DNA of 64,000 nucleotides, taken from Synechococcus sp. KORDI-52. Its GTDB lineage: Bacteria; Cyanobacteriota; Cyanobacteriia; PCC-6307; Cyanobiaceae. The position numbers were made by a program, and so were the translations under genes. The notes beneath the pieces are model-generated. The model saw only the letters and a program-made list of their open reading frames with translations. It made no database searches and had not been told where the DNA came from. Location: the NCBI RefSeq assembly GCF_000737595.1, contig NZ_CP006271.1, positions 62,001 through 126,000 on the forward strand. The letters run 5' to 3'. Shown piece after piece: positions 10,481 to 18,783 of the stretch. The first letter of the stretch is position 1, and each line of letters opens with the position of its first letter.

Positions 10481-10554
10481 CGAGCATGGAGGGACTCGAA
10501 CCCCCGACCCTCAGAACCGGAATCTGATGCTCTATCCAACTGAGCTACATGCCC
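10481..10554 (-). tRNA. tRNA-Arg (anticodon CCG)
   Basis: The minus strand folds into a full cloverleaf. The acceptor GGGCATG pairs with CATGCTC, the anticodon stem is TCAGA/TCTGA, and the loop TTCCGGT gives anticodon CCG, reading CGG. The T arm carries TTCGAGT. CCA is not encoded. It is convergent with the ppc transcript and divergent from recF. Confidence 0.96.
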
Positions 10555-10618
10555 ACTGATCGGCGTTAAGCCGCAGTGAAATCGAGCGGCAACCGTCCCG
10601 ATACAAGTACCTTACTCA

Positions 10619-11752
10619 CTGGTCGCCCCAGCACCCATCCGGCTCCACAGGCTCCAACTGCAGGGCTTCCGGAACCACACCGTTCTGCAACTGGAACTGA
10701 CGCAGCCACGCCTGTTGGTGATCGGCCCAAATGGCATTGGCAAGTCCAACCTGCTCGAGGCGGTTGAGCTGCTGGGCAGCCTGCGCTCGCATCGCTGCAG
10801 CAGTGATCGGGACCTGATTCAGTGGGATACCCCCCAGGCCCTGATCAGGGCCGTCGTGGGGGATGGGGATCGCCTGGAACTGGAACTGCGGCGCCAGGGA
10901 GGCCGTCAAGCCAGACGAAACGGAAAACTGCTGGATCGGCAACTCGACCTGATTGGACCCCTGCGCTGCATCGGCTTCAGCGCCCTGGATCTTGATCTGG
11001 TGCGAGGCGAACCCGCCCTACGCCGCCAATGGCTGGACCGTGTCGTGCTGCAGCTTGAACCGGTGTACGCCGATCTGATGGCACGGTTGAACCGGTTGTT
11101 GCGACAGCGCAGCCAGCTCTGGCGCCAGAGGCAGATCTCCAGTGGCGAACGCCACGCACTGCTCGACGCGTTCGACGTTCAGATGGCGCTGGTGAGCACC
11201 AGGATTCACCGGCGGCGGCAACGGGCCCTGCATCGGCTGGAACCGATCGCCCAGCGCTGGCAAACCCATCTCAGCGGGGGCACAGAAGCCTTGGAACTGC
11301 ACTACAAACCCGGCAGCCGGCTCGATGGGGAGGATGCCGAAGAACCCTGGCGACTCGCCATCGAAGAACAGCTGCGCCAGCAGCGGGAGGAGGAAGAACG
11401 GCTCGGCAGCTGCCGTGTGGGCCCGCACCGGGATGAGATCGCCCTGCTGCTGGGGGGGAGTCCGGCACGACGGTTTGGTTCAGCCGGCCAGCAGCGGTCG
11501 CTGGTGCTGGGCCTGAAGCTCGCTGAACTGGAGCTGGTGACCCAGCTGTCTGGGGAGCCACCACTGCTGCTTCTCGATGACGTGCTTGCCGAACTGGATC
11601 CCACCCGCCAGCAGCTCCTGCTCGAAGCTGTGGGCGAATCGCATCAATGCCTGGTGAGCGCCACGCACCTTGAAGGCTTTGGCGGCGGGTGGCAGCAGCA
11701 GGCCCAGATTCTCGGAGCAAGAGAGCTGAGACCCGACCTGAAGATCGGATAG
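10619..11752 (+). CDS. recF: DNA repair protein RecF (start codon uncertain)
   Basis: SMC-like ATPase that helps load RecA at single-strand gaps. Walker [10 protein letters not shown] is followed by LLEAVELLG. The C-terminal half has the signature [16 protein letters not shown] and Walker [16 protein letters not shown]. The first standard start is TTG 10715, but that removes the first beta strands. The frame is open from 10580, and its translation before 10715 (for example [14 protein letters not shown]) is classic RecF N terminus. No ATG, GTG or TTG occurs there, so CTG 10619 or ATC 10637 is a possible start. A frameshift into the GTG-started frame at 10576 or a sequence error is also possible. 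The start given here is a guess. Confidence 0.88.
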   Translation: MVAPAPIRLHRLQLQGFRNHTVLQLELTQPRLLVIGPNGIGKSNLLEAVELLGSLRSHRCSSDRDLIQWDTPQALIRAVVGDGDRLELELRRQGGRQARRNGKLLDRQLDLIGPLRCIGFSALDLDLVRGEPALRRQWLDRVVLQLEPVYADLMARLNRLLRQRSQLWRQRQISSGERHALLDAFDVQMALVSTRIHRRRQRALHRLEPIAQRWQTHLSGGTEALELHYKPGSRLDGEDAEEPWRLAIEEQLRQQREEEERLGSCRVGPHRDEIALLLGGSPARRFGSAGQQRSLVLGLKLAELELVTQLSGEPPLLLLDDVLAELDPTRQQLLLEAVGESHQCLVSATHLEGFGGGWQQQAQILGARELRPDLKIG

Positions 11753-11783
11753 GGTGGCGGACCTGTTTTTCTCTCATCGCCTG

Positions 11784-12251
11784 ATGGAGCAGACCCTCTC
11801 TGAACTGCATCCCAACCCGGGATGGGGGGCACCTGAGATTCATGCCACCGACATGGTCGGCAAACACTGCATTCTCGAGCTTTACGACTGCGACCCGAGC
11901 CGGCTCGACGACGAAGCATTCATCCGCACAACGATCACCTCAGCAGCCAAAGGCGCTGGTGCGACGCTGCTGAACCTGATCACCCATCAATTTCAACCCC
12001 AGGGCGTCACGGGCCTGGCCCTGCTGGCGGAATCCCACATTTCCATCCACACCTGGCCGGAATCCGGCTACGCCGCTGTTGATGTGTTCACCTGTGGTGA
12101 CCACACCATGCCGGAACAGGCCTGCGCCATTCTCTGCAGTGAGCTTCAAGCGAAACGGCACGCGCTGAAAAGTTTTCTGCGAGAAACGCCTGCGGCCATT
12201 GCCACGGGAGTGAGAGAGCCTTTGGAAACGCCAAGCCAGCTCCCCAGCTGA
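11784..12251 (+). CDS. speD: S-adenosylmethionine decarboxylase proenzyme
   Basis: Decarboxylates S-adenosylmethionine to supply aminopropyl groups for polyamines such as spermidine. The proenzyme cleaves itself at E-S in [11 protein letters not shown], so Ser84 (from this start) becomes the pyruvoyl group. The downstream [11 protein letters not shown] block carries the active-site Cys. ATG 11784 is chosen; GTG 11754 adds ten residues and begins 1 base after recF. A C-terminal tail of about 25 residues beyond the core is variable. No spermidine synthase gene is nearby. Confidence 0.94.
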   Translation: MEQTLSELHPNPGWGAPEIHATDMVGKHCILELYDCDPSRLDDEAFIRTTITSAAKGAGATLLNLITHQFQPQGVTGLALLAESHISIHTWPESGYAAVDVFTCGDHTMPEQACAILCSELQAKRHALKSFLRETPAAIATGVREPLETPSQLPS

Positions 12252-12267
12252 ACAGGCCCACGCGCGA

Positions 12268-13095
12268 TCAGCGGCGGTTCAACTTGCCGCTGACCAGACC
12301 TTCAAGATCCAGGTTGACGGAGGTGAAGCCAAGGGAACGAAAGTCCTCGACCAGAGGTTCGCTCTCCGCAAGCGCGAGCACAGCGCGAATCTGCTCACGG
12401 GGCACCTCAATCCGTGCAGCAAAACCATGGGATCGCACACGGACGGTGCTGAACCCCCTGGCGATCAACCAAGCTTCCGCCTGGCCCACCCGCTTCAACC
12501 GCTCGGCGCTGATGCTTTCGCCGTAGGGGAAGCGAGAGGCCAAGCAAGGCTGTGCCGGCTTGTCCCACCAGGGGAAACCGAGGGCCCGGGACAAGGCACG
12601 GATCGCTGCTTTGTCGATCGACAATTCAGCCAGGGGAGAGCGAACCCCTGCCTCTCGTGCCGCGTCAATGCCGGGCCGGTGATCACCGAGGTCATCGAGA
12701 TTGACCCCATCAATCACCAGGGCATCACCCGCAGCCGCGGCAATGGGCTGAAGGTGGTCGTGCAGTTCACGCTTGCAGGCAAAACAGCGATCCACCGGGT
12801 TGCTGCTGTAATCAGGGTCGTTCAACTCAGCCGTTGCACACTCCCGATGCGCAATGCCGATCCACGAAGCCTGATCACGGGCTTCCCGCAACAGATGCGG
12901 CGCCAGGGCCGGAGAGACCCCCGTGACCGCCAGGGCGGCATCGCCTTTGGCTTCGTAGGCCATCGCCGCCACCAGGGTGCTGTCGACCCCACCGGAGTAC
13001 GCCACACACAAGGCTGACTGCGCCGCCATCCAGTGCCGAAGGTCTGCCAGCAGCTGCCGCTCTCGATCCGCCAAAGGCTCCTGCAACCGAAACAT
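12268..13095 (-). CDS. larE: LarE-family PP-loop ATP-dependent sulfur transferase
   Basis: 275 residues. The N-terminal PP-loop SGGVDST (34-40) adenylates a substrate carboxylate. The family then inserts sulfur, in known cases into the nickel-pincer nucleotide precursor. Three cysteines stand out: C104 and C107 in RCFACK and C184 in QPCLASR, the pattern of LarE proteins that can hold a [4Fe-4S] cluster rather than sacrificing one Cys. No larB, larC or lactate racemase gene is in the window, so its substrate here is unknown. It converges on speD and is divergent from the CobO-like gene. Confidence 0.85.
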   Translation of the reverse strand: MFRLQEPLADRERQLLADLRHWMAAQSALCVAYSGGVDSTLVAAMAYEAKGDAALAVTGVSPALAPHLLREARDQASWIGIAHRECATAELNDPDYSSNPVDRCFACKRELHDHLQPIAAAAGDALVIDGVNLDDLGDHRPGIDAAREAGVRSPLAELSIDKAAIRALSRALGFPWWDKPAQPCLASRFPYGESISAERLKRVGQAEAWLIARGFSTVRVRSHGFAARIEVPREQIRAVLALAESEPLVEDFRSLGFTSVNLDLEGLVSGKLNRR

Positions 13096-13148
13096 CAGCG
13101 GGTAAAACCAGTTGAGCTAGGTAGGCTCCAACGGTAAGAGCCGTCCTC

Positions 13149-14297
13149 ATGCCTCGAAGCATCGGCATTGTCACCGCAGCGGACAGCCGCGAGCGCAGCC
13201 ACGGACAGCTGCACATCTATGACGGCGAGGGCAAGGGCAAGAGCCAGGCAGCCCTTGGGGTTGTGCTGCGCACGATTGGGCTCGGCATCTGTGAGCAGCG
13301 GCAGACCCGGGTGCTGCTGTTGCGCTTCCTCAAAGGCCCAGGCAGGGCCTACGACGAGGATGCGGCCATCGAGGCCTTGCAACAGGGTTTCCCCCATCTG
13401 ATCGACCACCTGCGCACAGGGAGGGCCGATCACTTCACCGCCGACGAAGCCACCCGATTCGACCGGGATGAAGCCCAGCGGGGCTGGGTGATTGCCAAAG
13501 GCGCCATCGCCAGTGCCCTCTACTCGGTGGTGGTTCTGGACGAGCTGAATCCGGTTCTGGACCTCGGCCTGCTGGATCTGGACGACGTGGTCCGCACCCT
13601 CAGCAACCGGCCGGAAGGGATGGAAATCATCGTCACCGGACGGGCTGCACCGGCCCCTTTGGTGCGTGGGGCCGACCTCCACTCCGAAATGCGGGCCCAT
13701 CGCCGTCCGGGCATGAACGACAACCGGGTTGTGCCTCTCAATGTGAGCAGCGGTATCGAGATCTACACCGGTGAAGGCAAAGGCAAATCAACCAGTGCTC
13801 TCGGGAAAGCGCTGCAGGCCATCGGGCGGGGCATCAGCCAGGACAAGAGCCATCGGGTCTTGATCCTGCAATGGCTCAAAGGCGGCAGCGGCTACACCGA
13901 AGATGCAGCCATCGCCGCCCTGCGCGAGAGCTATCCCCACCTGGTGGACCACCTCCGCTCCGGCCGCGATGCCATCGTCTGGCGGGGCCAGCAGGAACCG
14001 ATTGATTACGTGGAAGCCGAGCGGGCCTGGGAGATCGCACGGGCCGCCATCTCAAGCGGCCTCTACAAGACCGTGATCCTCGATGAGTTGAACCCCACGG
14101 TCGACCTGGAGCTGCTGCCCGTCGAACCGATCTTGCAGACCCTGCTGCGCAAACCGGTGGAAACTGAGGTGATCATCACGGGGCGCTGCAAAAACCCTCC
14201 GGCCTATTTCGATCTGGCCAGCATCCATTCAGAGATGGTGTGCCACAAGCACTACGCCGAACAGGGCGTCGACCTGAAGCGAGGGGTGGATTACTAA
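13149..14297 (+). CDS. Tandem CobO/BtuR-type P-loop protein
   Basis: 382 residues made of two CobO/BtuR (corrinoid adenosyltransferase) domains in a row. Domain 1 has Walker A GEGKGKS at 26-32 and the DELN box at 131-134. Domain 2 has GEGKGKS at 208-214 and DELN at 312-315. The two halves share long blocks such as YDEDAAIEAL versus YTEDAAIAAL and FPHLIDHLR versus YPHLVDHLR, so this is an internal duplication. Normal CobO is about 200 residues. Both halves keep the nucleotide motifs, so either or both may be active. A role in adenosylcobalamin synthesis is inferred from the family. Confidence 0.82.
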   Translation: MPRSIGIVTAADSRERSHGQLHIYDGEGKGKSQAALGVVLRTIGLGICEQRQTRVLLLRFLKGPGRAYDEDAAIEALQQGFPHLIDHLRTGRADHFTADEATRFDRDEAQRGWVIAKGAIASALYSVVVLDELNPVLDLGLLDLDDVVRTLSNRPEGMEIIVTGRAAPAPLVRGADLHSEMRAHRRPGMNDNRVVPLNVSSGIEIYTGEGKGKSTSALGKALQAIGRGISQDKSHRVLILQWLKGGSGYTEDAAIAALRESYPHLVDHLRSGRDAIVWRGQQEPIDYVEAERAWEIARAAISSGLYKTVILDELNPTVDLELLPVEPILQTLLRKPVETEVIITGRCKNPPAYFDLASIHSEMVCHKHYAEQGVDLKRGVDY

Positions 14298-14306
14298 CCC
14301 CCGGAT

Positions 14307-15443
14307 TCAGTAGCGAGGGATTGCAGGATCCACCTGCTGCGACCAGGCATCAATTCCACCGGTCACATTTGTGGCCGCGATTCCCTGCTGAGCCAACAGC
14401 TCAACGGCACGCGCTGAGCGCCCCCCGAGCTTGCAGTGCACCAAAAGGCGTCGTCCCGCCGCCAAACCACGAACACGATCGATCGCCTCTCCACTCTCCA
14501 GCGAGGCCAACGGCACCAAGTGGCTTCCTTCAATCGAAGCCACCTCTGCTTCAGCAGGATTGCGCACATCAACCAGCGCAATCTCGCCTGGAGCAGAGTC
14601 GAGCAAGGCCTTCAGCTCTGTGACAGTGATGGCTTCCATCTCCGATGACGCCGGACGGCAGAACTGGCGGTAGTCAATCAGGCTCTCGACCTTCGCTCGG
14701 TCGGGATCAACGCGGAGCGTGAGTTCGCGAAATCGCATCGCCAGGGCGTCAACCACGAGCAGCCGACCGTCCAGGCACTCGCCAATGCCGGTGATCAGTT
14801 TGATCGCTTCGGTGGCCTGAAGCAGACCGATCAGTCCCGGCATCACACCCATCACCCCAGCCTCCGAACAGGACGGAACGGCGTCCGGCGGAGGTGGTTC
14901 CGGCAGCAGATCGCGGTAATTGGGGCTCGTCGGCGTGCGGTTGAAGACGCTGACCTGGCCGTCAAAGCGCTGCACGGAGCCATAGACGAGGGGCTTGCCC
15001 AGCAACACACAGGCGTCGTTGATGAGATACCGGCTGGGAAAGTTGTCGGTGCCGTCACAGACCAGGTCGTAATCAGCGATGAGGTCCAGGGCATTGCCCA
15101 CATCCAGCATGTGTTCATGCACCTCCACCTGGCAGTGGGGGTTGAGGTCGTGGATCCGTGCTTCAGCTGAGCGGGCCTTCGAGCGGCCAACCCCACTGGA
15201 GCTATGGATCACCTGGCGCTGGAGGTTGGAGAGCTCCACCACATCACCGTCCACGATTCCGATGCGGCCGACGCCGGCCGCCGCCAGGTACAGCAGCAGG
15301 GGAGATCCCAGCCCGCCGCTGCCAACACAGAGCACAGACGCGGATTTCAACCGGAGCTGACCGACTGGACCAACCTCGGGAAGGATCAGATGGCGGGCGT
15401 AGCGCCCCCGCTCATCAGCACTCAGCATCGGTTGGTCATGCAT
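14307..15443 (-). CDS. moeB: MoeB/ThiF-type adenylyltransferase with C-terminal rhodanese domain
   Basis: E1-like enzyme that adenylates the C-terminal glycine of a ubiquitin-like sulfur carrier (MoaD, ThiS or CysO type). The nucleotide loop is GSGGLGSP (41-48), the DGDVVELSNLQRQ block follows, and Cys192 lies in PSCSEAGVMG. The rhodanese domain (about 272-378) has an active-site loop starting at Cys337 (HCKLGGRS) and can pass persulfide sulfur. Both Zn-binding C-x-x-C pairs of typical MoeB/MOCS3 are absent: the first position reads NYRD. ATG 15443 overlaps the JAMM gene by 8 bases. The sulfur carrier is not in the window. Confidence 0.92.
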   Translation of the reverse strand: MHDQPMLSADERGRYARHLILPEVGPVGQLRLKSASVLCVGSGGLGSPLLLYLAAAGVGRIGIVDGDVVELSNLQRQVIHSSSGVGRSKARSAEARIHDLNPHCQVEVHEHMLDVGNALDLIADYDLVCDGTDNFPSRYLINDACVLLGKPLVYGSVQRFDGQVSVFNRTPTSPNYRDLLPEPPPPDAVPSCSEAGVMGVMPGLIGLLQATEAIKLITGIGECLDGRLLVVDALAMRFRELTLRVDPDRAKVESLIDYRQFCRPASSEMEAITVTELKALLDSAPGEIALVDVRNPAEAEVASIEGSHLVPLASLESGEAIDRVRGLAAGRRLLVHCKLGGRSARAVELLAQQGIAATNVTGGIDAWSQQVDPAIPRY

Positions 15444-15888
15444 CGTTGTGAGTGTCCCAGAGCTGAATCGGGATTTCATCCACCCTGCGGTCGCCATGAA
15501 GCCACCAGGCCCTGAAGCCGAGCGAGGCCGAGAGAATCAGCATCACACTCTCCGCCTCCCCCCAGCGCCGATCGTGGGGCGAGGGCACGGGCTCGGATGC
15601 CGGATGGGAGTGGGCCACGCCAAGACAACGTTGATGGCGATCCCGGGCCCATCGCTGGGCGGCTAACTGCTCCCTCGGATCCACCAGAAACCGTCTGCAA
15701 CGGTCATGAACGGGCCGCTGCCCGGATGCCCCCCGTCCCCAGACATTGCAACAGGGCCAGGTCGTGGTCAGCCTCAAACACCCTGAATTCGTCCGCTGTC
15801 CCAGCAGCAAGGCACAGCCTTCTTCGGGATGGGGCGCCAACAAAATGCGGCGCAGATCCGTGTGGCATCGGTAATCAATTTGCAGCAC
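15436..15888 (-). CDS. JAMM/MPN+ metalloprotease (Mec+-like)
   Basis: 150 residues with the full JAMM zinc motif: Glu22/23 in HPEEGCALLLG, then H93-x-H95-P-x-S and D106 in HSHPASEPVPSPHD. Bacterial JAMM proteins of this size cut after the C-terminal Gly-Gly of ubiquitin-like sulfur carriers, as Mec+ does for CysO. The 8-base overlap with the MoeB-rhodanese gene supports such a role. Start GTG 15888 is chosen because an upstream ATG at 15954 would run into the divergent CAAD gene. It is rich in Cys (about eight). Confidence 0.85.
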   Translation of the reverse strand: MLQIDYRCHTDLRRILLAPHPEEGCALLLGQRTNSGCLRLTTTWPCCNVWGRGASGQRPVHDRCRRFLVDPREQLAAQRWARDRHQRCLGVAHSHPASEPVPSPHDRRWGEAESVMLILSASLGFRAWWLHGDRRVDEIPIQLWDTHNDA

Positions 15889-15952
15889 GGATGGCGTAGA
15901 CCGCGTCGCACCGATACGCTCAGCTGAAATTGTGAAGGATTTAGTCGTTCTC

Positions 15953-16339
15953 ATGAGTGACGCCACCACTGAAGTAAAGGATGCCGCCACAACCGTGACG
16001 ACACCCGTCGACGCTCCTGCTCAGGACGACACCACCTCCTTTGCTGAGCGCTACAGCGACGTTCTCGGAAAGGTGAACGACACCCTCGACCAGGTTGATT
16101 GGAGTCAGATGGGACGGATCGGCAAGATCGTCGGCATCTTTGCGGCCGTGATCATTGCTCAGATCCTGATCAAGGGAATCCTCGACACGATCAATCTGCT
16201 GCCGATCGTTCCAGGGCTGCTTGAACTGCTCGGCGTGGTTGTGGTTGGTCAGTGGAGCTGGAAGAACCTCACCACCAGCGACAAGCGCAATGCCCTGGTG
16301 CAGCGTGTTCAAACCCTCCGCGAAGAGTACCTGGGCTGA
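15953..16339 (+). CDS. CAAD-domain membrane protein
   Basis: 128 residues. An acidic, disordered N terminus of about 35 residues precedes an amphipathic helix and two hydrophobic helices (IGKIVGIFAAVIIAQILI and LPIVPGLLELLGVVVVGQW), then a charged C-terminal helix ending REEYLG. This is the cyanobacterial aminoacyl-tRNA synthetase appended domain as a stand-alone protein, related to thylakoid CURT1-like proteins. ATG 15953 is preferred over an in-frame start at 15932. Its thylakoid location is from the family. Confidence 0.85.
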   Translation: MSDATTEVKDAATTVTTPVDAPAQDDTTSFAERYSDVLGKVNDTLDQVDWSQMGRIGKIVGIFAAVIIAQILIKGILDTINLLPIVPGLLELLGVVVVGQWSWKNLTTSDKRNALVQRVQTLREEYLG

Positions 16340-16342
16340 TGC

Positions 16343-17230
16343 TCAAAGCCGCCGAGCCAGTTCTCTGAGACTGGCTCGGCATTGGCTTAGATAACTCCCC
16401 CCAAACAAATTGGCATGGTTGAGCAGGTGGTAGAGGTTGTAGATCTCCACCCGACCGTCAGCGTCAGGAGGATCTGGCAGCACGTCCCGATAGCCCGACC
16501 TGAAGGCTTCGCCAAAGCCGCCAAAAAGCCGGGTCATGGCCAGATCAACTTCCCGATCAGCCCACCAGCTGGCAGGATCAAAAATACTTCCCCGTCCATC
16601 GCTCAGGCTGGCGGCATTCCCACCCCAGAGATCACCGTGCACCAAGGCCGGGTGTGGTTGATGCTCGTTCAGATGCTCGGCGAGGCGCAGCAACAACGGT
16701 ATGAGGTCCGTTGAATCCTGCTGCAAACCATCCAGAGCTTCCAGTTGCGGGCGCAGCCTGAGCTCCACGAAGGCCGAGCCCCAGTCATCGCGCCACCCCC
16801 CCGGTTGAGGTCCAGCGCCAATGAAGCCGTCACGGTGCCAGCCAAAACGAGCTGGGCTGGAGGCCATCGACGACTGATGCAGCAGTGCCAAACCCCGGCC
16901 GAGAGCTGTTTGGTCGTTGCCACCGCAATCCAACCAGGGCAACAGCAGCACCGCACCATGGGGCAGTACCGCCAGGGCGATGGGCTGCGGCACAACCAGG
17001 AACGAGGCATCGGCTTGGGCATGCAGGGCCTCAAGGGCCTCCGCCTCCACCTCAAATAGAGGCAGCGCGCTGGCGCCACCGCTTTTGGCAAACAACACCT
17101 GGCCATCACCGAGGCAAAGCTTCCAGGCCTGATGAATGCAGCCCCCACCCACGGGGGAGACCTCCGTGATCACAGCCCCCGCCAACGGCCCGTCCTCCGC
17201 GGTGAGATCCCGGCGCAGTTCGCTGTTCAT
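16343..17230 (-). CDS. Fructosamine kinase family protein
   Basis: 295 residues with the aminoglycoside/fructosamine-kinase fold. The catalytic loop is HGDLWGGNAA, and the metal-binding block FDPASWWADREVDLAM follows, then LFGGFGEAF. The family phosphorylates ketoamines (Amadori products) for their repair. ATG 17230 gives the family-like N terminus MNSELRRDLTAEDG; the longer frame has no similarity. It converges on the CAAD gene with 3 bases between stops, and is divergent from the desaturase-like gene 50 bases away. Confidence 0.9.
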   Translation of the reverse strand: MNSELRRDLTAEDGPLAGAVITEVSPVGGGCIHQAWKLCLGDGQVLFAKSGGASALPLFEVEAEALEALHAQADASFLVVPQPIALAVLPHGAVLLLPWLDCGGNDQTALGRGLALLHQSSMASSPARFGWHRDGFIGAGPQPGGWRDDWGSAFVELRLRPQLEALDGLQQDSTDLIPLLLRLAEHLNEHQPHPALVHGDLWGGNAASLSDGRGSIFDPASWWADREVDLAMTRLFGGFGEAFRSGYRDVLPDPPDADGRVEIYNLYHLLNHANLFGGSYLSQCRASLRELARRL

Positions 17231-17280
17231 CCTCAGCAAGCTCCCTGTCTTGCCAGCATGGCCCGATTCTTCAGGGCGTC

Positions 17281-18783
17281 GTGAGCGATTCCAGCGTGAT
17301 CGTGGTGGGCGGCGGGATCGCTGGCTTAACAGCAGCGGCACTGCTGGCCCGCGACGGCGTCGACGTCACACTGCTGGAAGCGCATCAACAACCGGGGGGG
17401 TGTGCCGGAACATTCCGGCGTGGTCCATGGGTGTTCGATGTTGGGGCGACCCAGGTCGCTGGGTTGGAGCCCGGAGGCAGCCATGCGCGACTGCTGAAGC
17501 ATCTGAACATGCCTCTGCCCAACGCAGAGCTCCTGGACCCAGGTTGTGTGGTCGACCTGGGCGATGGCTCCCCTCCCATTTCGCTCTGGCATGACCCGGA
17601 AGCCTGGGCCGCTGAACGTGAGCGTCAATTTCCAGGCAGCCAGCGCTTCTGGAGCCTTTGCCATCAGTTGCATTCCAGCAACTGGCAGTTCGCCAGAGAA
17701 GACCCCGTGGTAACACCGCGTTCCCTCTGGGATCTCGGCACATTGCTGCGGGCCCTGCGGCCCGTAACGCTGGCATCGGGACTGTTCACAGGTCTGACCA
17801 TTGCCAATCTGCTGCAGCTGTGTGGGTGCGGTGACGATCAACGGCTGCGGCGCTTTCTCGACCTCCAGCTGAAGCTGTACTCCCAAGAACCGGCCGATCG
17901 AACGGCGGCGCTGTACGGCGCAACCGTCCTGCACATGGCCCAAGCACCGCTCGGGCTCTGGCATCTGGAGGGATCGATGCAGGTGTTGAGCAATCAACTG
18001 GTGGCCGCTATTGAGCGCGACGGCGGGACGGTGCTGATCAAGCACCGGGTCACCAAGCTGGAGCCGAGCTCATCCGGTTGGAAGGTGACGATCAGCACCG
18101 GCAAAAGCACGGAACAGCAACGCAGCAGCCGGGATGTGGTCTGCAGCCTTCCCCCCCAGTGCCTGCTGGAACTGATCGAGCCGGATCAGCTGCCCAAGGG
18201 GTACCGAAAGCGACTGCAGACCCTGCACGAACCGAGTGGTGCGCTGGTGCTTTACGGAGCGGTGAGGCGTGATGCACTTCCACATCCCTGCCCAGGCCAT
18301 CTCCAGCGGGGCTGCGCATCCCCGGGGCCTCTGTTCGTCTCCATCAGCCGCGAAGGAGATGGGCGTGCGCCCCAGGGGCAGGCCACCTTGATTGCCAGCG
18401 TGTTCACACCAACGGGCGACTGGTGCCGCTTGCCGGAACCGGAGTACCAACAGCGCAAAACAGAGATGCTGAAGCTGATCCAAGCCGAGCTGAACCGCTG
18501 GCTGTCGCTAGGAGACGACGCCTGGTTGCACGCTGAGCTGGCAACACCAAGGGGCTTCGCCGGCTGGACGGGCCGTCCCAACGGCATGGTCGGGGGCCTT
18601 GGGCAGCATCCAAGCCGGTTCGGCCCCTTCGGCCTGGCAGGACGAACGCCCATGCCGGGGCTTTGGCTCTGCGGCGACAGCCTCCATCCGGGCGAGGGCA
18701 CAGCAGGGGTGAGCCTGTCAGCACTCAACGCCTGCCGGCAGCTCAGGGCCGAGCGGGGACAACCCCTCAGCTTTCGGAGCTGA
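17281..18783 (+). CDS. crtD: Carotenoid desaturase/isomerase-family flavoprotein (CrtD-like)
   Basis: 500 residues. The N-terminal FAD-binding fingerprint is VVGGGIAGLTAAALLARDG with an E about 20 residues on and the GGCAGTF motif. The C-terminal FAD motif is GLWLCGDSLHPGEGTAGVSLSA. This is the CrtI/CrtISO/CrtD superfamily. The C-3',4' desaturase CrtD is the best guess from overall resemblance, but CrtISO-like or other desaturase activity cannot be excluded. The start is GTG 17281. Its 3' end overlaps the convergent tyrA by 17 bases. Confidence 0.72.
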   Translation: MSDSSVIVVGGGIAGLTAAALLARDGVDVTLLEAHQQPGGCAGTFRRGPWVFDVGATQVAGLEPGGSHARLLKHLNMPLPNAELLDPGCVVDLGDGSPPISLWHDPEAWAAERERQFPGSQRFWSLCHQLHSSNWQFAREDPVVTPRSLWDLGTLLRALRPVTLASGLFTGLTIANLLQLCGCGDDQRLRRFLDLQLKLYSQEPADRTAALYGATVLHMAQAPLGLWHLEGSMQVLSNQLVAAIERDGGTVLIKHRVTKLEPSSSGWKVTISTGKSTEQQRSSRDVVCSLPPQCLLELIEPDQLPKGYRKRLQTLHEPSGALVLYGAVRRDALPHPCPGHLQRGCASPGPLFVSISREGDGRAPQGQATLIASVFTPTGDWCRLPEPEYQQRKTEMLKLIQAELNRWLSLGDDAWLHAELATPRGFAGWTGRPNGMVGGLGQHPSRFGPFGLAGRTPMPGLWLCGDSLHPGEGTAGVSLSALNACRQLRAERGQPLSFRS

